Origin: Telmatactis stephensoni
Lineage: Eukaryota; Cnidaria; Anthozoa; Actiniaria; Isophelliidae
Direction: 5' to 3'
Assembly: GCA_029948255.1 (NCBI GenBank)
Contig: JALIZF010001232.1
Span: forward strand, 149,501-213,500
Length of the DNA stretch: 64,000 bases
Positions 24,701 to 36,300 of this stretch are shown piece after piece. Under the pieces are notes generated by a model. That model saw only the letters and a program-made list of their open reading frames with translations. It was not told where the DNA came from and made no database searches. A program made the position numbers and the translations under genes. Each line of letters opens with the position of its first letter. Within the stretch, counting starts at the first letter, position 1.

Positions 24701-25983
24701 CTGATGATGACGTTACATTAAAGCCGCATCTCCAAGAGCAAGATTTTTTTGACAAGTTTTCCTTGAGCAGTAAAAATTTTTGTCATCTACACAAGCAAGT
24801 TTTTCGTAACAAGGGAAATGTATCAAGGTGACTCGATCGTGTGGATGTGGCTTAAACATCAAAACATTGTCAATTTGTTTTTTAAGTTTTTTAAGACCAT
24901 TAAATAATTTTTTAAACATGGCCATATGTGCATCTCTATTCTCCGAGTTGTTGCCGGTGTTTGATTATGCGTGTCGCTTTGGCACCTCGTGCAAAAAATG
25001 CAAATGCATGGAAGTCTTCCAAGTTACCTGGACTGGTGAACTACTTTTCTTCGCCTTTTTAGCCTTTAATGTGTTTTCCTGCAATATTTCACTTCTCCGT
25101 TTTCTTTTTGTACAAGGAAATACCATAGTTCTAGAAACTGTAGTAAGGAACTGCTACGTACAGCGTTACTCTGGATATCACTGGCGTGACTTTCCATGTA
25201 TATTTGCATTTTTTGCACGAGGCGCCAAAGCGACACGCATGCAGGCATGCATATCATAAAGCCTGAATCAAACACCGGCAACAACTCGGAGAATAGAGAT
25301 GCACATATGGCAATGTTTCAAAAATTATTTAATGGTCTTAAAAAACTTCAATGCTTTTGTAATTTAAACACCTTACTGGTAAAGGATTGAATATTCAATA
25401 TCGAGACATAAAAAAAATTGCTTGACTAGTTTTTAAGAAACAGTATTATTAACGTGGATGTCGAAATTCCGAGTTAAACGCGGCAATTTAGTGCTTTACG
25501 TACAGTCGTCTCAACGGCGATCAAAAACAGCAAATACGATGACATATTCACAAAATAAAAAAACATGCTTGGTATTATTTAGAAACAAAAATATTGCAAC
25601 TTTTCTTTGGAAAATCATTGTTATAAAATTAATTTAGTAAAGCACCCGCGGTTTTAAATTTCTCCAAAATTAAACAATTGCTGCGTTTTTACTCAAAATC
25701 GGCTTAATAGAATTTCTTTAAACGCTCTCACATTATAGACAAACATTTGATTTACAAAGTCTCATAAATCGTTTTGCTCGTCGAGGTCTGGATTTTGAGA
25801 AAATTGGCAAAATTTCAAATCAAGTGTATAACAATTTCGATGTTAAAAAAGCTCCGATTTCAACCAAACTAGCATCATTATAAAATTTGGTCCATTTGTA
25901 GTAGGTGTGCGTAAAAAGTTTGGTCAACTTAATTCTGTAACGCAATTAATAGCCGCTTCAATTCGACTACCCGCGCACTGGCG
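21724..25983 (+). repeat. Repeat unit U, copy 3 (direct)
   Basis: Same content and orientation as U1, offset 10,680 bp before the cassette and 10,691 bp after it. It ends at element F and is followed on the far side of F by unique DNA, not by another U. Confidence 0.85.
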
Positions 25984-26408
25984 TTAAAGGGTGCGAAGTT
26001 ACAGCTAATGAAAGAAATTCACATTTCCCGCCAAATGACCATATATGGTCAAAATTAAGGCTATTTAAACGCCAATACAATGAATGTATTGGCAAAGCGG
26101 CAAACACAAAGTTGCATATAATCAAAATTGTAGTTTTTTCAATTTGGGATGTGTGGTGTTACGACGCATTTTCGTCACAAAAACGTCATATTGACGTCAT
26201 AATGACGTATCTCATGACGAAAACGCATCATAACACCACACATCCCAAATTGAAAAAACTACAATTTTGATTTTATGCAACTTTGTGTTTGCCGCTGTGC
26301 CAATACATTCATTGTATTGGCGTTTAAATAGCCTTAATTTTGACCATATATGGTCATTTGGCGGGAAATTTGAATTTCTTTCATTAGCTGTAACTTCGCA
26401 CCCTTTAA
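25984..26408. mobile_element. Element F, copy 2: right edge of the triplication
   Basis: TTAAAGGGTGCGAAGTTAC at the left, CGCACCCTTTAA at the right. The arms match F copy 1, but the central spacer (about 26,160-26,225) is the reverse complement of the one in copy 1, with one or two differences. From 26409 (TCTGATTGAGATGG) the sequence is unique, so similarity to the array stops exactly at the TTAA. Confidence 0.8.
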
Positions 26409-26711
26409 TCTGATTGAGATGGGGTTTTCACTATAAACGGTCTTTTTGAGTAGCAAAAATGTCTGTAAACCTTTGAACATTGCTTAACAAGTTTTTGATG
26501 TTACTAAAAATATGTATCATTTATGACGTCATAATTTAAAAAAACTTCCAAAATACCTTTACAATTGTAGAAAAATTAAGGATCTTCTTTCTAATGAACA
26601 TGTTCTAATATTTTGCTTCATTTAGAAAATAAATTACTCCTCTGTGAGCCAAAAATTAAATTTGAGAACCTTGGGGGAGGAAAAGCCCTAGCAACCGACC
26701 ATCGTGAAATT

Positions 26712-27094
26712 AAAAGTCACTAAATATCCACGAAACACCTTTGTAATTTCTAGCTCTCAGTCAGTAAACTTTTCAATTATTTTGGTGCCATTTCTGGAGC
26801 ATGCGCATTTGACTCGCAAACCGGAACCCCAGAAATCTGCAATCTCGTACCCAGAGCCTGCGTTCCTCTTGGTCAGCGACCGAGAAACGAGAGGCTCTGG
26901 CCCAATCTCGAGCCCAGAGTTTTGCCGGTCAGCGGAAGCGATCCCGGCCAAAGCTCTGGGGGAATCGATTTGTTTCCCCAGATTTCTGGGGTTCCGGTTT
27001 GCGAGTCAAATGCGCATGCTCCAAAATAATTGAAAAGTTTACTGACTAAGAGCTAGAAATTACAAAGGTGTTTCGTGGATATTTAGTGACTTTT
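26712..27094. mobile_element. 383-bp TIR element
   Basis: Left end AAAAGTCACTAAATATCC is mirrored by GGATATTTAGTGACTTTT. The inverted arms extend about 130 bp, through GCATGCGCATTTGACTCGC and CCGGAACCCC. The centre carries a dispersed module (CCCAGAGCCTGCGTTCCTC ... CTCGAGCCCAGAG) found again near 28,260-28,345 and 28,853-28,998. No transposase. Confidence 0.65.
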
Positions 27095-27125
27095 GCGAAG
27101 AAATATCACTTCTTAAGCACTGTCG

Positions 27126-27476
27126 ATGAAGAAAGTGCCAATGGTTTATCAATATCAATTCAAAGCTGAAAAAGACGAAAAACGGGCGAGCGGAGTAGAC
27201 GAAAAGACAGCAAAGCTGACTCAGCTCATTGACCCAGCTGGATCACTACACTGTTTGTAAGTACACGTTTATCGATTTACTTTGCCATTTTCAATGTCTA
27301 AAATATCTTGTTGTTTTTCTCAAGAGTTTCAAGGGAACCGGCTTTTGTATTTTTGATGTCAATTTGCCACTTTTCATTTCAGATGTCAGCGAGTGTCGGC
27401 AGTTCAGTGGAGACGAAGAACGCCTCTCTTTGCTTTTTTTTGCTTTCTTCTCCTGGCTATTTGGTTAATAGTCTGA
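27126..27476 (+). CDS. Possible small tail-anchored membrane protein, 74 aa, two coding exons
   Basis: Exon 27126-27256 opens with ATG (MKKVPMVYQYQFKAEKDEK) and ends at a consensus donor GTAAGT. Exon 27383-27476 follows TTTCATTTCAG. The join (phase 2) keeps one frame to a TGA. The predicted protein has a polar, charged first half and ends in RRR-TPLFAFFCFLLLAIWLIV-stop, a single hydrophobic helix at the very C-terminus as in tail-anchored proteins. Further splice signals downstream (GCG/GTAAGT near 27560, TTTTACAG near 27700, TTTACAG near 27877) and AATAAA-like signals near 28155 suggest more, non-coding exons. Family not recognised. Introns behind the stop codon make a non-coding or decaying transcript a real alternative. 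Confidence 0.4.
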
Positions 27477-28852
27477 GTCTGCAAAGAAGGCTACGGTTTA
27501 GTCCGTTGACATAGCATTGAGCATTTTTTCATCCTTTTCCAACCTAAAGCATGTAGCAGCGGTAAGTTTTTGCTGTTGATAAAAACACTTCTTTCCTCTT
27601 TCTTCTGCATTTTTCATTATCAAAGCCGTTTGCGCTGCTTGGCAAATTCTATCGACTCCAAAAGTCAGTATTGAGATGACTTTTTCTCTATTTTTACAGC
27701 ATTGCTAACAGTCTAAGGTTGCCATGAAAACTAGTAACAAATACCAAGAGAAGATGCAAATACAGACGAAAAGGTATCCATCGATTCCACTTCAGTGCTT
27801 CGCTGTTTTTAATTACGCCAAAAATAAATTAACTGCACTCTTTTCAAACTCGGACATAAATTCTTTCTCTTTACAGAATTAGCCAAAAAACTCAGTGGAC
27901 AATTCAAGCTGAGCAGCAATATAATTCTATTGTTAGAAATAGTCATCACTATAAAAGAGGAAGAAAATTATATGTGGAATTTCTACAGCGGAACAAACTA
28001 AAGCATAACTATACCAACTAGGCAGAAATATCCAGTTATTTTTTGTATGTAACTAGTTCACAATATCTTCATTATATTTTGTTGCATTGAATACTGCTGT
28101 TGTGCTATGTTTAGTTTTCTTGTTTATAATTTAAAAATGAAGTAAAATGAAGTGAAATAAAATCAAATAAAATTAAATTAAATGTTGTGGGTGTCCTGTG
28201 TTACCGACCGCAGTTGTTCTCTCGTCTTGATTGACCAATCAGAATTCAATAAAAAATCGATTCCCCCAGAGTCTTTCGTTCCTCGGTACTGACCAAGAGG
28301 AACGCAGGCGCTGGGTTCGAGATTGGTTCTGGCCAATACAAATTTTTAGTCCGCTATTTACGGACTAGGCTCAACTACGCATGTCAAGCTCTATCTGTGA
28401 CAGAAAATTGCTGATCGAGAGCTTATTTTTATGTACCGTATTTAGAAATATACTCAGAGGTAAAGAATGATATTTATGTGAGTCATTTGTGTGATTTATT
28501 TCACGTTTTGAAGTCTGTCAAGTGAATTTGAATCGATAGTCCAATGGCCCTCTTCGAAGCACGACTTTCAACGACCAACAGGCCAGAAATCTCCTATCAA
28601 AACTGCACTAAATCTTATCGCTTGCTCATATCCTCTCGACATAAAGTAGTCTGACAATCTTTTTATATTCTGACAATGGTTCAGGCTATTCTGAACAATT
28701 TTACTTATCGAAAATTGATCTGCAAGTAATAATTTAGGCCTAATTCCGGGAAATGTCGATTCTCAAAATATGCGAAGAATGCAAAATTCAAACGCTCGTT
28801 CTATTGTTCTGTCAACCAATGAGAGTGCTCCAAATAACTGTATTGGCCAGAG

Positions 28853-28998
28853 CCTCTCGTTTCTCGGTCGCTGACCAGGAGGAACGCAGGCTCTGGGTAC
28901 GAGATTGAGAAATCTGGGGAAAACAAATCGATTCCCCCAGAGCTTTGGCCGGGGTCGCGTCCGCTGACCAGACGCTGGCAAAACTCTGGGCTCGAGAT
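28853..28998 (-). repeat. Dispersed module shared with the element at 26712-27094
   Basis: On the minus strand this reads as the same module as 26,840-26,985 (CTCGAGCCCAGAG ... CCAGAGCCTGCGTTCCTC). A shorter degraded piece lies at about 28,255-28,345. No open reading frame of note. Confidence 0.55.
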
Positions 28999-29095
28999 TG
29001 CATTCCTATATGAAAGAGTTAATTATTTAGAACCGAAACTTTTGGCCATATACAAGTTAACTTAGGTTGTACTAGTAAATAACCATTTCATATAA

Positions 29096-29340
29096 TTGAG
29101 GAGAAGGTCTGCAAATGGTGGTACCTGCACGTCTTCTCGGGTAAGGACGTTAAACCGTAGGCCCCATCTCCCCAAAACTACCACACACATCCTTGCAGTG
29201 GAGAGACGGCGTTACAGAACCCACACCACTATTCGGGGAGAGTACGCAATGACGCTTCCAGTGTGTTGTCTGGCCTATAATACTACAGGGCCCACAGTCA
29301 ATTGGCTGCTGTGGTTTCCCTGCCCTTAGAGAGAGGGAAA
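29096..29340 (+). repeat. Dispersed repeat, copy 1 (SINE-like)
   Basis: Shares a series of blocks with 46,830-47,062 in the same orientation: GCAAATG, CACGTCTTCT, GTAGGCCC, ACACATCCTTG, GAACCCACACCA, GGGGAGAGTA, GTCTGGCCT and GTTTCCCTGCC. Copies are roughly 75-80% alike. Tail ends in AT-rich simple sequence near 29,363-29,385. Confidence 0.6.
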
Positions 29341-29486
29341 AATCACCAAAAAATCGAAATCAATATAATATAATATAATATAATATTTTAGCTTTACCTA
29401 GGGTTTTTCTTTTCACTTAATTATGTTTCATCTTTATTTTCTTAGTATTGAAGATGTAGAGCTACCCTGTAGATATGCTTCAATAA

Positions 29487-29489
29487 ATC

Positions 29490-29524
<35 letters not shown>
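29487..29524 (+). repeat. (ATT)n microsatellite
   Basis: Twelve or so uninterrupted ATT units. Confidence 0.9.
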
Positions 29525-29989
29525 ATCAAAGACAAAGCTTTTACTATGTGACATCATAACTTGTTTCGGTCAAGAATCGGGTTGAGTTCAGAACATTGTC
29601 GGTAACGAGCGACTCAATTAGATTAGAAGACTAATCGAATTGAAATTTATGTGAAATCATAGCTTCGTTGTAGTTAGAATTGAGATGAACTAAAGCATGT
29701 ATACAATTTGTCTGCGCATGCCAGTGTTTTTGGTTTCAAATTTAATTCATATCGAATGCAATAATTTTTTTGTTGACATGGAACATTTCGTTGGCGATCT
29801 CCTTCAAAATTTGTTCAACTAACAAAAAAGTGAGATATAAGCAGTCAGGCACTTATCTTATTTATCTATCTTACATTGTAAATTTATTTATTGTTTTATT
29901 GTTTTATTTATTTTATTTATTTATTTATTGATGTCAGGGGCACCAGGGAGAACAGTTAACGGATGATGTTCCCTGCGTAAATAAAGCTA

Positions 29990-29993
29990 TCAT

Positions 29994-30034
<41 letters not shown>

Positions 30035-30074
30035 GCATCATCATCATCATCATCATCATTATTATTATTATCAT
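29990..30074 (+). repeat. Compound microsatellite (CAT)n(CAG)n(CAT)n(ATT)n
   Basis: Runs of CAT, then CAG, then CAT, then ATT without interruption. A poly-triplet tract of about 80 bp immediately left of the second inverted-repeat layer. Confidence 0.9.
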
Positions 30075-30184
30075 TACCCCAGATGGGAAAATATCACGCG
30101 TCAAATTCAGTATAGAGTGGTATTATTAAAGAAGGACCAGAACTCCGCACTTTCGAGTTATATTGTGGGCGCTAAATTTATAGG

Positions 30185-30535
30185 GGGGGTCCTAGGGGTT
30201 TGCGGGATTGACCATTTCTTTGTGCGGTATTGCGGTATTTTCGAAAAAAAATTGCGGTATTGCGGGATTTTCAAACCCTGCGGTATGCGGTATTTTCTTT
30301 TTTGAGCTGCGGTATTACGGGAAAAACGATTTGAAATTGCGGTAATGCGGTATTTTTGAGGCCTGCGAGATGCGGGATTTTGCTTCTGGCGCTCGATAGA
30401 AAATTTCATGTTTCTGTGATTCATGTTTCTGCGCGTGAGGTCCCGTGGGAGTGGTATTTCGAATTTTTCGTGTGGTGAGCCGTATTTTCGAATTTTTCAT
30501 GCGGGATTGCGGGATTGACCATTAGAAACTCGATG
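30185..30535 (+). repeat. Degenerate GCGGTATT / GCGGGATT minisatellite
   Basis: Some 15 variants of GCGGTATTGCGGTATTTTC-like units, bounded at both ends by TGCGGGATTGACCATT (30,202 and 30,510). On the minus strand the units translate as repeated KYRIPQ-type peptides, a by-product of the repeat rather than evidence for a gene. Confidence 0.6.
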
Positions 30536-30935
30536 GGGTTTTCAACTGTCTCTAGCGGGTTGATATAATATAACCCGTTGTAGCGGGTTATCATTTTTGC
30601 CATTTTTAAGCTCGTTCACATTACTTTGTAAATTGGAACCGATTAGGGAATTTTAGACCTAAGCGATAGTCGAATAATTAGCCACGTTTTAAACCGGAAT
30701 GTCGTACTTTTTCGCGCGAAATTCATTTTTAAAATTTTACATCTTAGACAGCGCCCCCACCAAAATTATTTGATAACTGGCTTTTCCCATGTTTCTTACC
30801 TGCAAAACTGAGCTTTTTTGGTCGAAACTCGTGGTCCCTACATGTGATCTAAAGCATTTTTATGAACGTGTTTTCAAGCACGTTTCTGCTCGAGACAAAA
30901 CACAAATGTTCAGCGAGCTATTTATTACTCTTTGA

Positions 30936-32649
30936 TTAAGGAGGCTTCCTACAATTTTTCTTGTGCTCGACCGGTCAACTTGAAACGGCTGTAGTTCTTA
31001 CATGAAAGCACCCACAGTTATGACCTTTCGTCCACTTACTACATAAAGACTGAAATTTTTATTGGTGTGTATTTTGTTTACATCATGGTTACCATAGCGA
31101 CGAAACGATGACGTCACCGTTTTAGATTCAAAGCAATTTTACGCGTTTTTCGACCTAAACTTTTAAAATGACACACAAGACGTTAATGTTTAGGACTTTG
31201 CCTAGCAGCATACGAATTTTGGAGAAATTCGTATAGACAGATTTTGAATTATTCGAGGCGCAAATTTTTTAACCCCAAAAATCACATTTTCTAGTCTTCG
31301 ATTCCATAATTTTAAAAGCAAAGCAGCATGACAACTCTTCGACTGTCCAAATGTTGTTCAAATATCAGACTACTTCTCTACGAAGTTGCACGTGAGAAAG
31401 TGCTTTGGATCTCCGTCAGCATACGTCCATTTAGACATGAAATTGGGCGAAAGTTTATCAAAATTTATACACAAAGCGTTTAGTGCTCCTAAAGAAAAAT
31501 TTCTCGGTCAACTGTTTTCTCCCTTTGGTGAGTAGAACTTTAATATATTTGCAATAAACTGTCCAAGCGCTGATTCAATTGAAGCTTTCTAAGGTACTGA
31601 AATAAAATTTCAAAGTAGAGTATATTCGGTGTAACTTAGCGCAGCAAGATTCTAGGTTCAAGTTGTTGTTTTCATTCTCACATTCCTGCATGCAGGCATG
31701 CTTCAATATGCTAATTCAAGGCAATGGTCACCATGGCGTGACGCGCTACTTCACTAGAGTTGTCATGCTGCTTTGCTTTTAAAATTATGGAATCGAAGAC
31801 TAGAAATTGTGATTTTTGAAGAAATATTCTACACGCAGAGCACGCGTACGGAAGCGCAGTAGTGAAGTAGCGCGTCACGCCATGGTGACCATTGCCTCGA
31901 ATTAGCATACTGAAGCATGCCTGCATGCAGGAATGTGAGAATGAACCTATAGAATCTTGCTGCGCTAAGTTACACCGAATATACTCTACTTTGAAATTTT
32001 ATTTCAATTGAATCGGCGCTTGGACAGTTTATTGCAAATGTATTAAAGTTCTACTCACCAAAGGGAGAAAACAGTTGACCGAGAAATTTTTCTTTAGGAG
32101 CACTAAACGCTTTGTGTATAAATTTTGATAAAATTTCGCCCAATTTCATGTCTAAATGGACGTATGCTGACGGAGATCCAAAGCACTTTCTCACGTGCAA
32201 CTTCGTAGAGAAGTAGTCTGATATTTGAACAACATTTGGACAGTCGAAGAGTTGTCATGCTGCTTTGCTTTTAAAATTATGAAATCGAAGACTAGAAAAT
32301 GTGATTTTTGGGGTTAAAAAATTGCGCCTCGAATAATTCAAAATCTGTCTATACGAATTTCTCCAAAATTCGTATGCTGCTAGGCAAAGTCCTAAATATT
32401 AACGTCTTGTGTGTCATTTTAAAACTTTAGGTCGAAAAACGCGTAAAATTGCTTTGAATCTAAAACGGTGACGTCATCGTTTCGTCGCTATGGTAACCCT
32501 GATGTAAACAAAATACACACCAATAAAAATTTCAGTCTTTATGTAGTAAGTGGACGAAAGGTCATAACTGTGGGTGCTTTCATGTAAGAACTACAGCCAT
32601 TTCAAGTTGACCGGTCGAGCACAAGAAAAATTGTAGGAAGCCTCCTTAA
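30936..32649. mobile_element. TTAA-bounded palindromic element, ends TTAAGGAGGCTTCCTACA, copy 1
   Basis: TTAA at 30936-30939 and 32646-32649. Arms of about 700 bp are near-complements, and include ACCGGTCAA, CATGGTTACCATAGCGACG and GATGACGTCACC. A further inverted block (31,620-31,990: TTAGCGCAGCAAGATTCT, CCTGCATGCAGGCATGC, TGACGCGCTACTTCACT) fills the centre, so almost the whole 1.7 kb is self-complementary. The second family member, without this central block, is at 38320-39367. No transposase. Confidence 0.75.
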
Positions 32650-33353
32650 GTATAAAAAGTTGCAGATGATAAAATGAAGGTGATTGGATTTTGGTCAAAT
32701 TTATCACAATGGAACAAGGTCTGAACCATGTTGTAAACACTGCTTGAAATCATATCGAGGGTACACGAGGTTTGACCAAAAAAAGCTCAGTTTTACAGGT
32801 AAGAAACATGGAAAAAGCATATTATTGAACAATTTTGCTGGGGGCACTGTGGAAGATGTAAAATGTTGAAAAAATTTCGCGCAAAAAAGTATGACATTCT
32901 GGTAACTGATGGTTAATTATATTCAACGATCGCTAAAGTCTAAAATCCCCTAATTTGTTTCAATTTACACAGTAATGTGTTGGTAATGCCTTCCACTGCA
33001 TAATGCACCTTATATATAAATTTAGCGTTCACAATATAACTCAAAAGTGCGGAGTTCTGGTCCTTCTTACCACTTTGTACTGACTTTGACGCGTGATATA
33101 TTCCCATCTGGGGTGCCTTCGATTTAAATAATTATCCACAGCGCACTAGCGGTAGGTAGACTGCTTATACCTCACTATATTTCGTCAGTTGAACATAATT
33201 TTGAAGGAGATCGCCAAGGAATTAACGAATTAACATATTGTCAGGACAAGCCGAACTCGTTCTGATCATTCCGATGTAAAAGAATTAGGTATTAATTCTC
33301 AAACAATTCCTCGACACATTCAAACACGTTTTCTTATATATCTACAGAGTATA

Positions 33354-36300
33354 ATGCTACCAGTTTTATTCATCATTTTGGTCAAAGCCAGTTTAGTGAG
33401 ATCTAAATCCCACTGTGTTGGCACCTGCTACTCAGGACGAGTGTTTCCACTGCCTGAAGACATCGTCTATGGAAAACATCTCATAGGATACTCCTACAAG
33501 AACATTACTACTGATGATGCAAACAAGTGCTACTCATCTTGTGTCAATGACTGTCGTTGTAAGGCGTGTCAGATGAAAGATGATAGGTGTGAGCTGCTGG
33601 ATGAGGACCACACTTCCAGACGAAACAACTTTGTAGCTGGGTCAGGATATGTGTACTATGACTTAAAGCAGGAATCATATCAAGGGGTAAGACATTTTAC
33701 TTATTTCTTAAGAGTTCCCGAACGTGTAGCACAATAACATTGACACTCACTGTTATCAACCTATTAAAAAAACGTCGTCGGGAAATTAAAGGCCCCATGC
33801 AATCCTACGTGACTCATCTGAAGGGGCCTTCGAAAGGTTGTATGGGTACATACCTCCATGCAGTTGCTTGATGTTTAGAGCAGATTACGTATGACTGGGA
33901 AAATGACACGGTATCAAACGGTATACGGTTACGGCAGGGTATCGAATGCTCTTATAGACATTACAGCACTGATACGGTCACGGTACGGCATGGTAAGTTT
34001 CCATACAACTCATACGAAAACCGCTCTAAGGGCCCGGTCATTATTTATGAAAGAGGAAGGGGGAGGGAGAAATCACAGGGGGTGGTGGGTCAGTTGTATT
34101 TTTCAGATGGCAGGAGGTGGGTCATTATTGAAATATAAAATATGAAATTGTTGATAATCAATGAATCCAAAGAAAACTAAATCGATATTATTTTCAGTTA
34201 AAAACAAAAACCGGCTCATCCAAATATATATTTGTTTGGTAAAGTTATCGATGAGGTGGACAGTCACACCCACTTGGGCCTTATTTTGTCGTCGAATATG
34301 TCATGGCGTGAACACGTTTTGAACATTCACTCTAAAGCTTCTAAAAGGGTTCTAGTTCTGAAAAGACTCAAATACAAACTAAATAGAGCTACCTTAATTG
34401 TTTTATACAAATCTATGATTAGGTCTATTATGGAATATGCGGATGCAGTCTGGGACGGCTGTGATACTTACTTATCTGACTTGCTTGAAAATATTCAGTA
34501 TCAATCATCCATCATTGTCACAGGCGCTTTGAAAGGAACCAGCAGGCATTGTTTGTTAAATGAACTTGGTTGGGAAGATTTGAAGACGAGAAGGACTTGT
34601 TCACAAGTTGATTATTTTTTATAAGATTGTTAATGATCATACACCACCCCCTTTAAAAAGTTTATTACCTAAGAAAATTAGCGAGATATCAAACTTCCCA
34701 TTAAGAAATAAAGACAATTTTGTTTCTATTCGTACTAAAACAGAAAGATACAAAACCTCTTTCTTTCCATCGGCCATTTCAAAATGGAATTCTCTAGAAA
34801 CTTGTGTTAGAAACCAAGGATCAATACAAAAGTTTAGAGAATTCATTAACAAACTCTTCCTCTCCAAAAGGCATCATGAAATTTTTAATGCATCTCTGAG
34901 TCGTTAAGCTTCCATTTTGCATACAAGACTTCGTCTTGGCTTTCATGCTCTTAATTCTTATTTGTTTCGCATAAACCGGAAGGATAGTCAATTAAGAGTG
35001 TGACAATTGCAGCGATGTTGTTGAAACCGTTCAGCATTATTTCCTTTACTGCTCCCGTTATTCAGCTCAGAGTACTCAGCTTTTCGATTATTTATCTGGA
35101 CTTTTTGATGATTGGACAAAATCTTCTGACAAGAAAAAGGTAGACCTAATCTTGTATGGATCTACTAAATTATCGTGTAAGCAAAATTCTGAACTGTTTA
35201 TTGCTGTTCAAAAGTAGCGATTTGCCTCTTGACTTTAAAACATAATTATATTTTAGGATAAGCTATTCTTTTCTTTTTTTCTTTATTCCTATTTTTTTCG
35301 TATCTCATTTGTTACTCATAGAACATAGACCCCCTAGATGAGCCTCGCTCTTGGGGTTAATGTTTAAGGAAAATATGTTTAAATAAAAATATATATATAT
35401 ATAAAATAAGATGGGGTGGGTTGTTCTTTTTAATAAGGAACCCCATAAAGGCAGACAAGTCATTTTGAATCTATTACAATGGGTTTTTTGGTTTTCCTTT
35501 CTTTACTAAAGACAGTGAACAGGATAATCTTTGTGTAAGATTTTTAATTATAAGCATCACAATACATCTATATATTAAGGCAAAAATAGATTCTTACAAC
35601 TTTGACTACAAAACATAAGGACTTCAAGAATATCAACTGATATAATGCTTTGGATCTATCTCCTTTAAACTCTCTAATCCAGGAGTACTCTTTACTAGTT
35701 AGCCATTTACTGTTGAATAAGCATTTATGCTTGCCATTGAATCGATATAATACTAGTTACACAAAAGAATATATCATTTTAAAAAAATGAATCTCTATAA
35801 TTCGGGTTTTGCACTTTAAAAACGTACTTTGCTATTGCTACTTATAAAGTTAGCGCAGGATGTTTCTATAAGTCCCGGGTAGGGGGAGGGGGAGGGGGAG
35901 ACTCCATTGTAAAAGGATTGGGTATGCTCGTCGTATCTCTTAAGGGTAAAAATCAGCGATTTGGTATCTTTTAGGGTGTTAAAATTGAAGTTTAGAGTTT
36001 AAGCATTTCCTGGTCTCTCTTAGGGTATCAAAAGAGCCCATCGCTTATTATCTTGTTCTCAAATGGAAGAAATGTGCCCAACAAAAGCGTGTCGACCGTT
36101 CAATTTTATGCCGGGGTTCACCTTAATAATGTTCATTAACTTGTTATCGCTGGTATCTCTTAGAGGTTAAAAATCGTCCAGCCACGCCCTTCTTAAAAGA
36201 CTTCCGGTATCTTTTAGGGGTATTTTTCTAAATTTCCGATTAGCATACCCGATCCTTTTATAGTGGAGTCCCCCCCGGGGTTTAAGTATAGGAACAACTG

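Larger units (their letters stand above)
29784..33222. repeat. Nest of three inverted repeats, outermost pair
   Basis: Outermost arms: TTCGTTGGCGATCTCCTTC at about 29,790 against GAAGGAGATCGCCAAGGAA at about 33,205, continuing about 65 bp to the TATAAGCAG motif. Inside them, a second pair (30,073-30,180 and 33,018-33,114, containing CCCCAGATGGGAA and AAGGACCAGAACTCCGCAC). Inside that, the TTAA element 30,936-32,649. Each layer looks like one TIR element inserted into another. No gene is visible in the 3.4 kb. Confidence 0.65.

Noticed and set aside
14033..25259. Frames of 70-143 codons repeated in U1-U3
   Set aside because: Each occurs in all copies only because U is repeated. Peptides are low in family features, overlap in both strands, and change where the cassette flips.
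9296..26408. A single large transposon with very long terminal inverted repeats
   Set aside because: The left edge is E and the right edge is F, which are unrelated sequences, and three U copies alternate; this fits rearrangement of E-U-F better than one element.
29990..30074. CRISPR-like regular repeats
   Set aside because: Simple triplet microsatellite. No repeat-spacer structure anywhere in the window, and the genome is eukaryotic.
30158..30424. Minus-strand frame with KYRIPQ repeats
   Set aside because: Translation of the degenerate GCGGTATT array.
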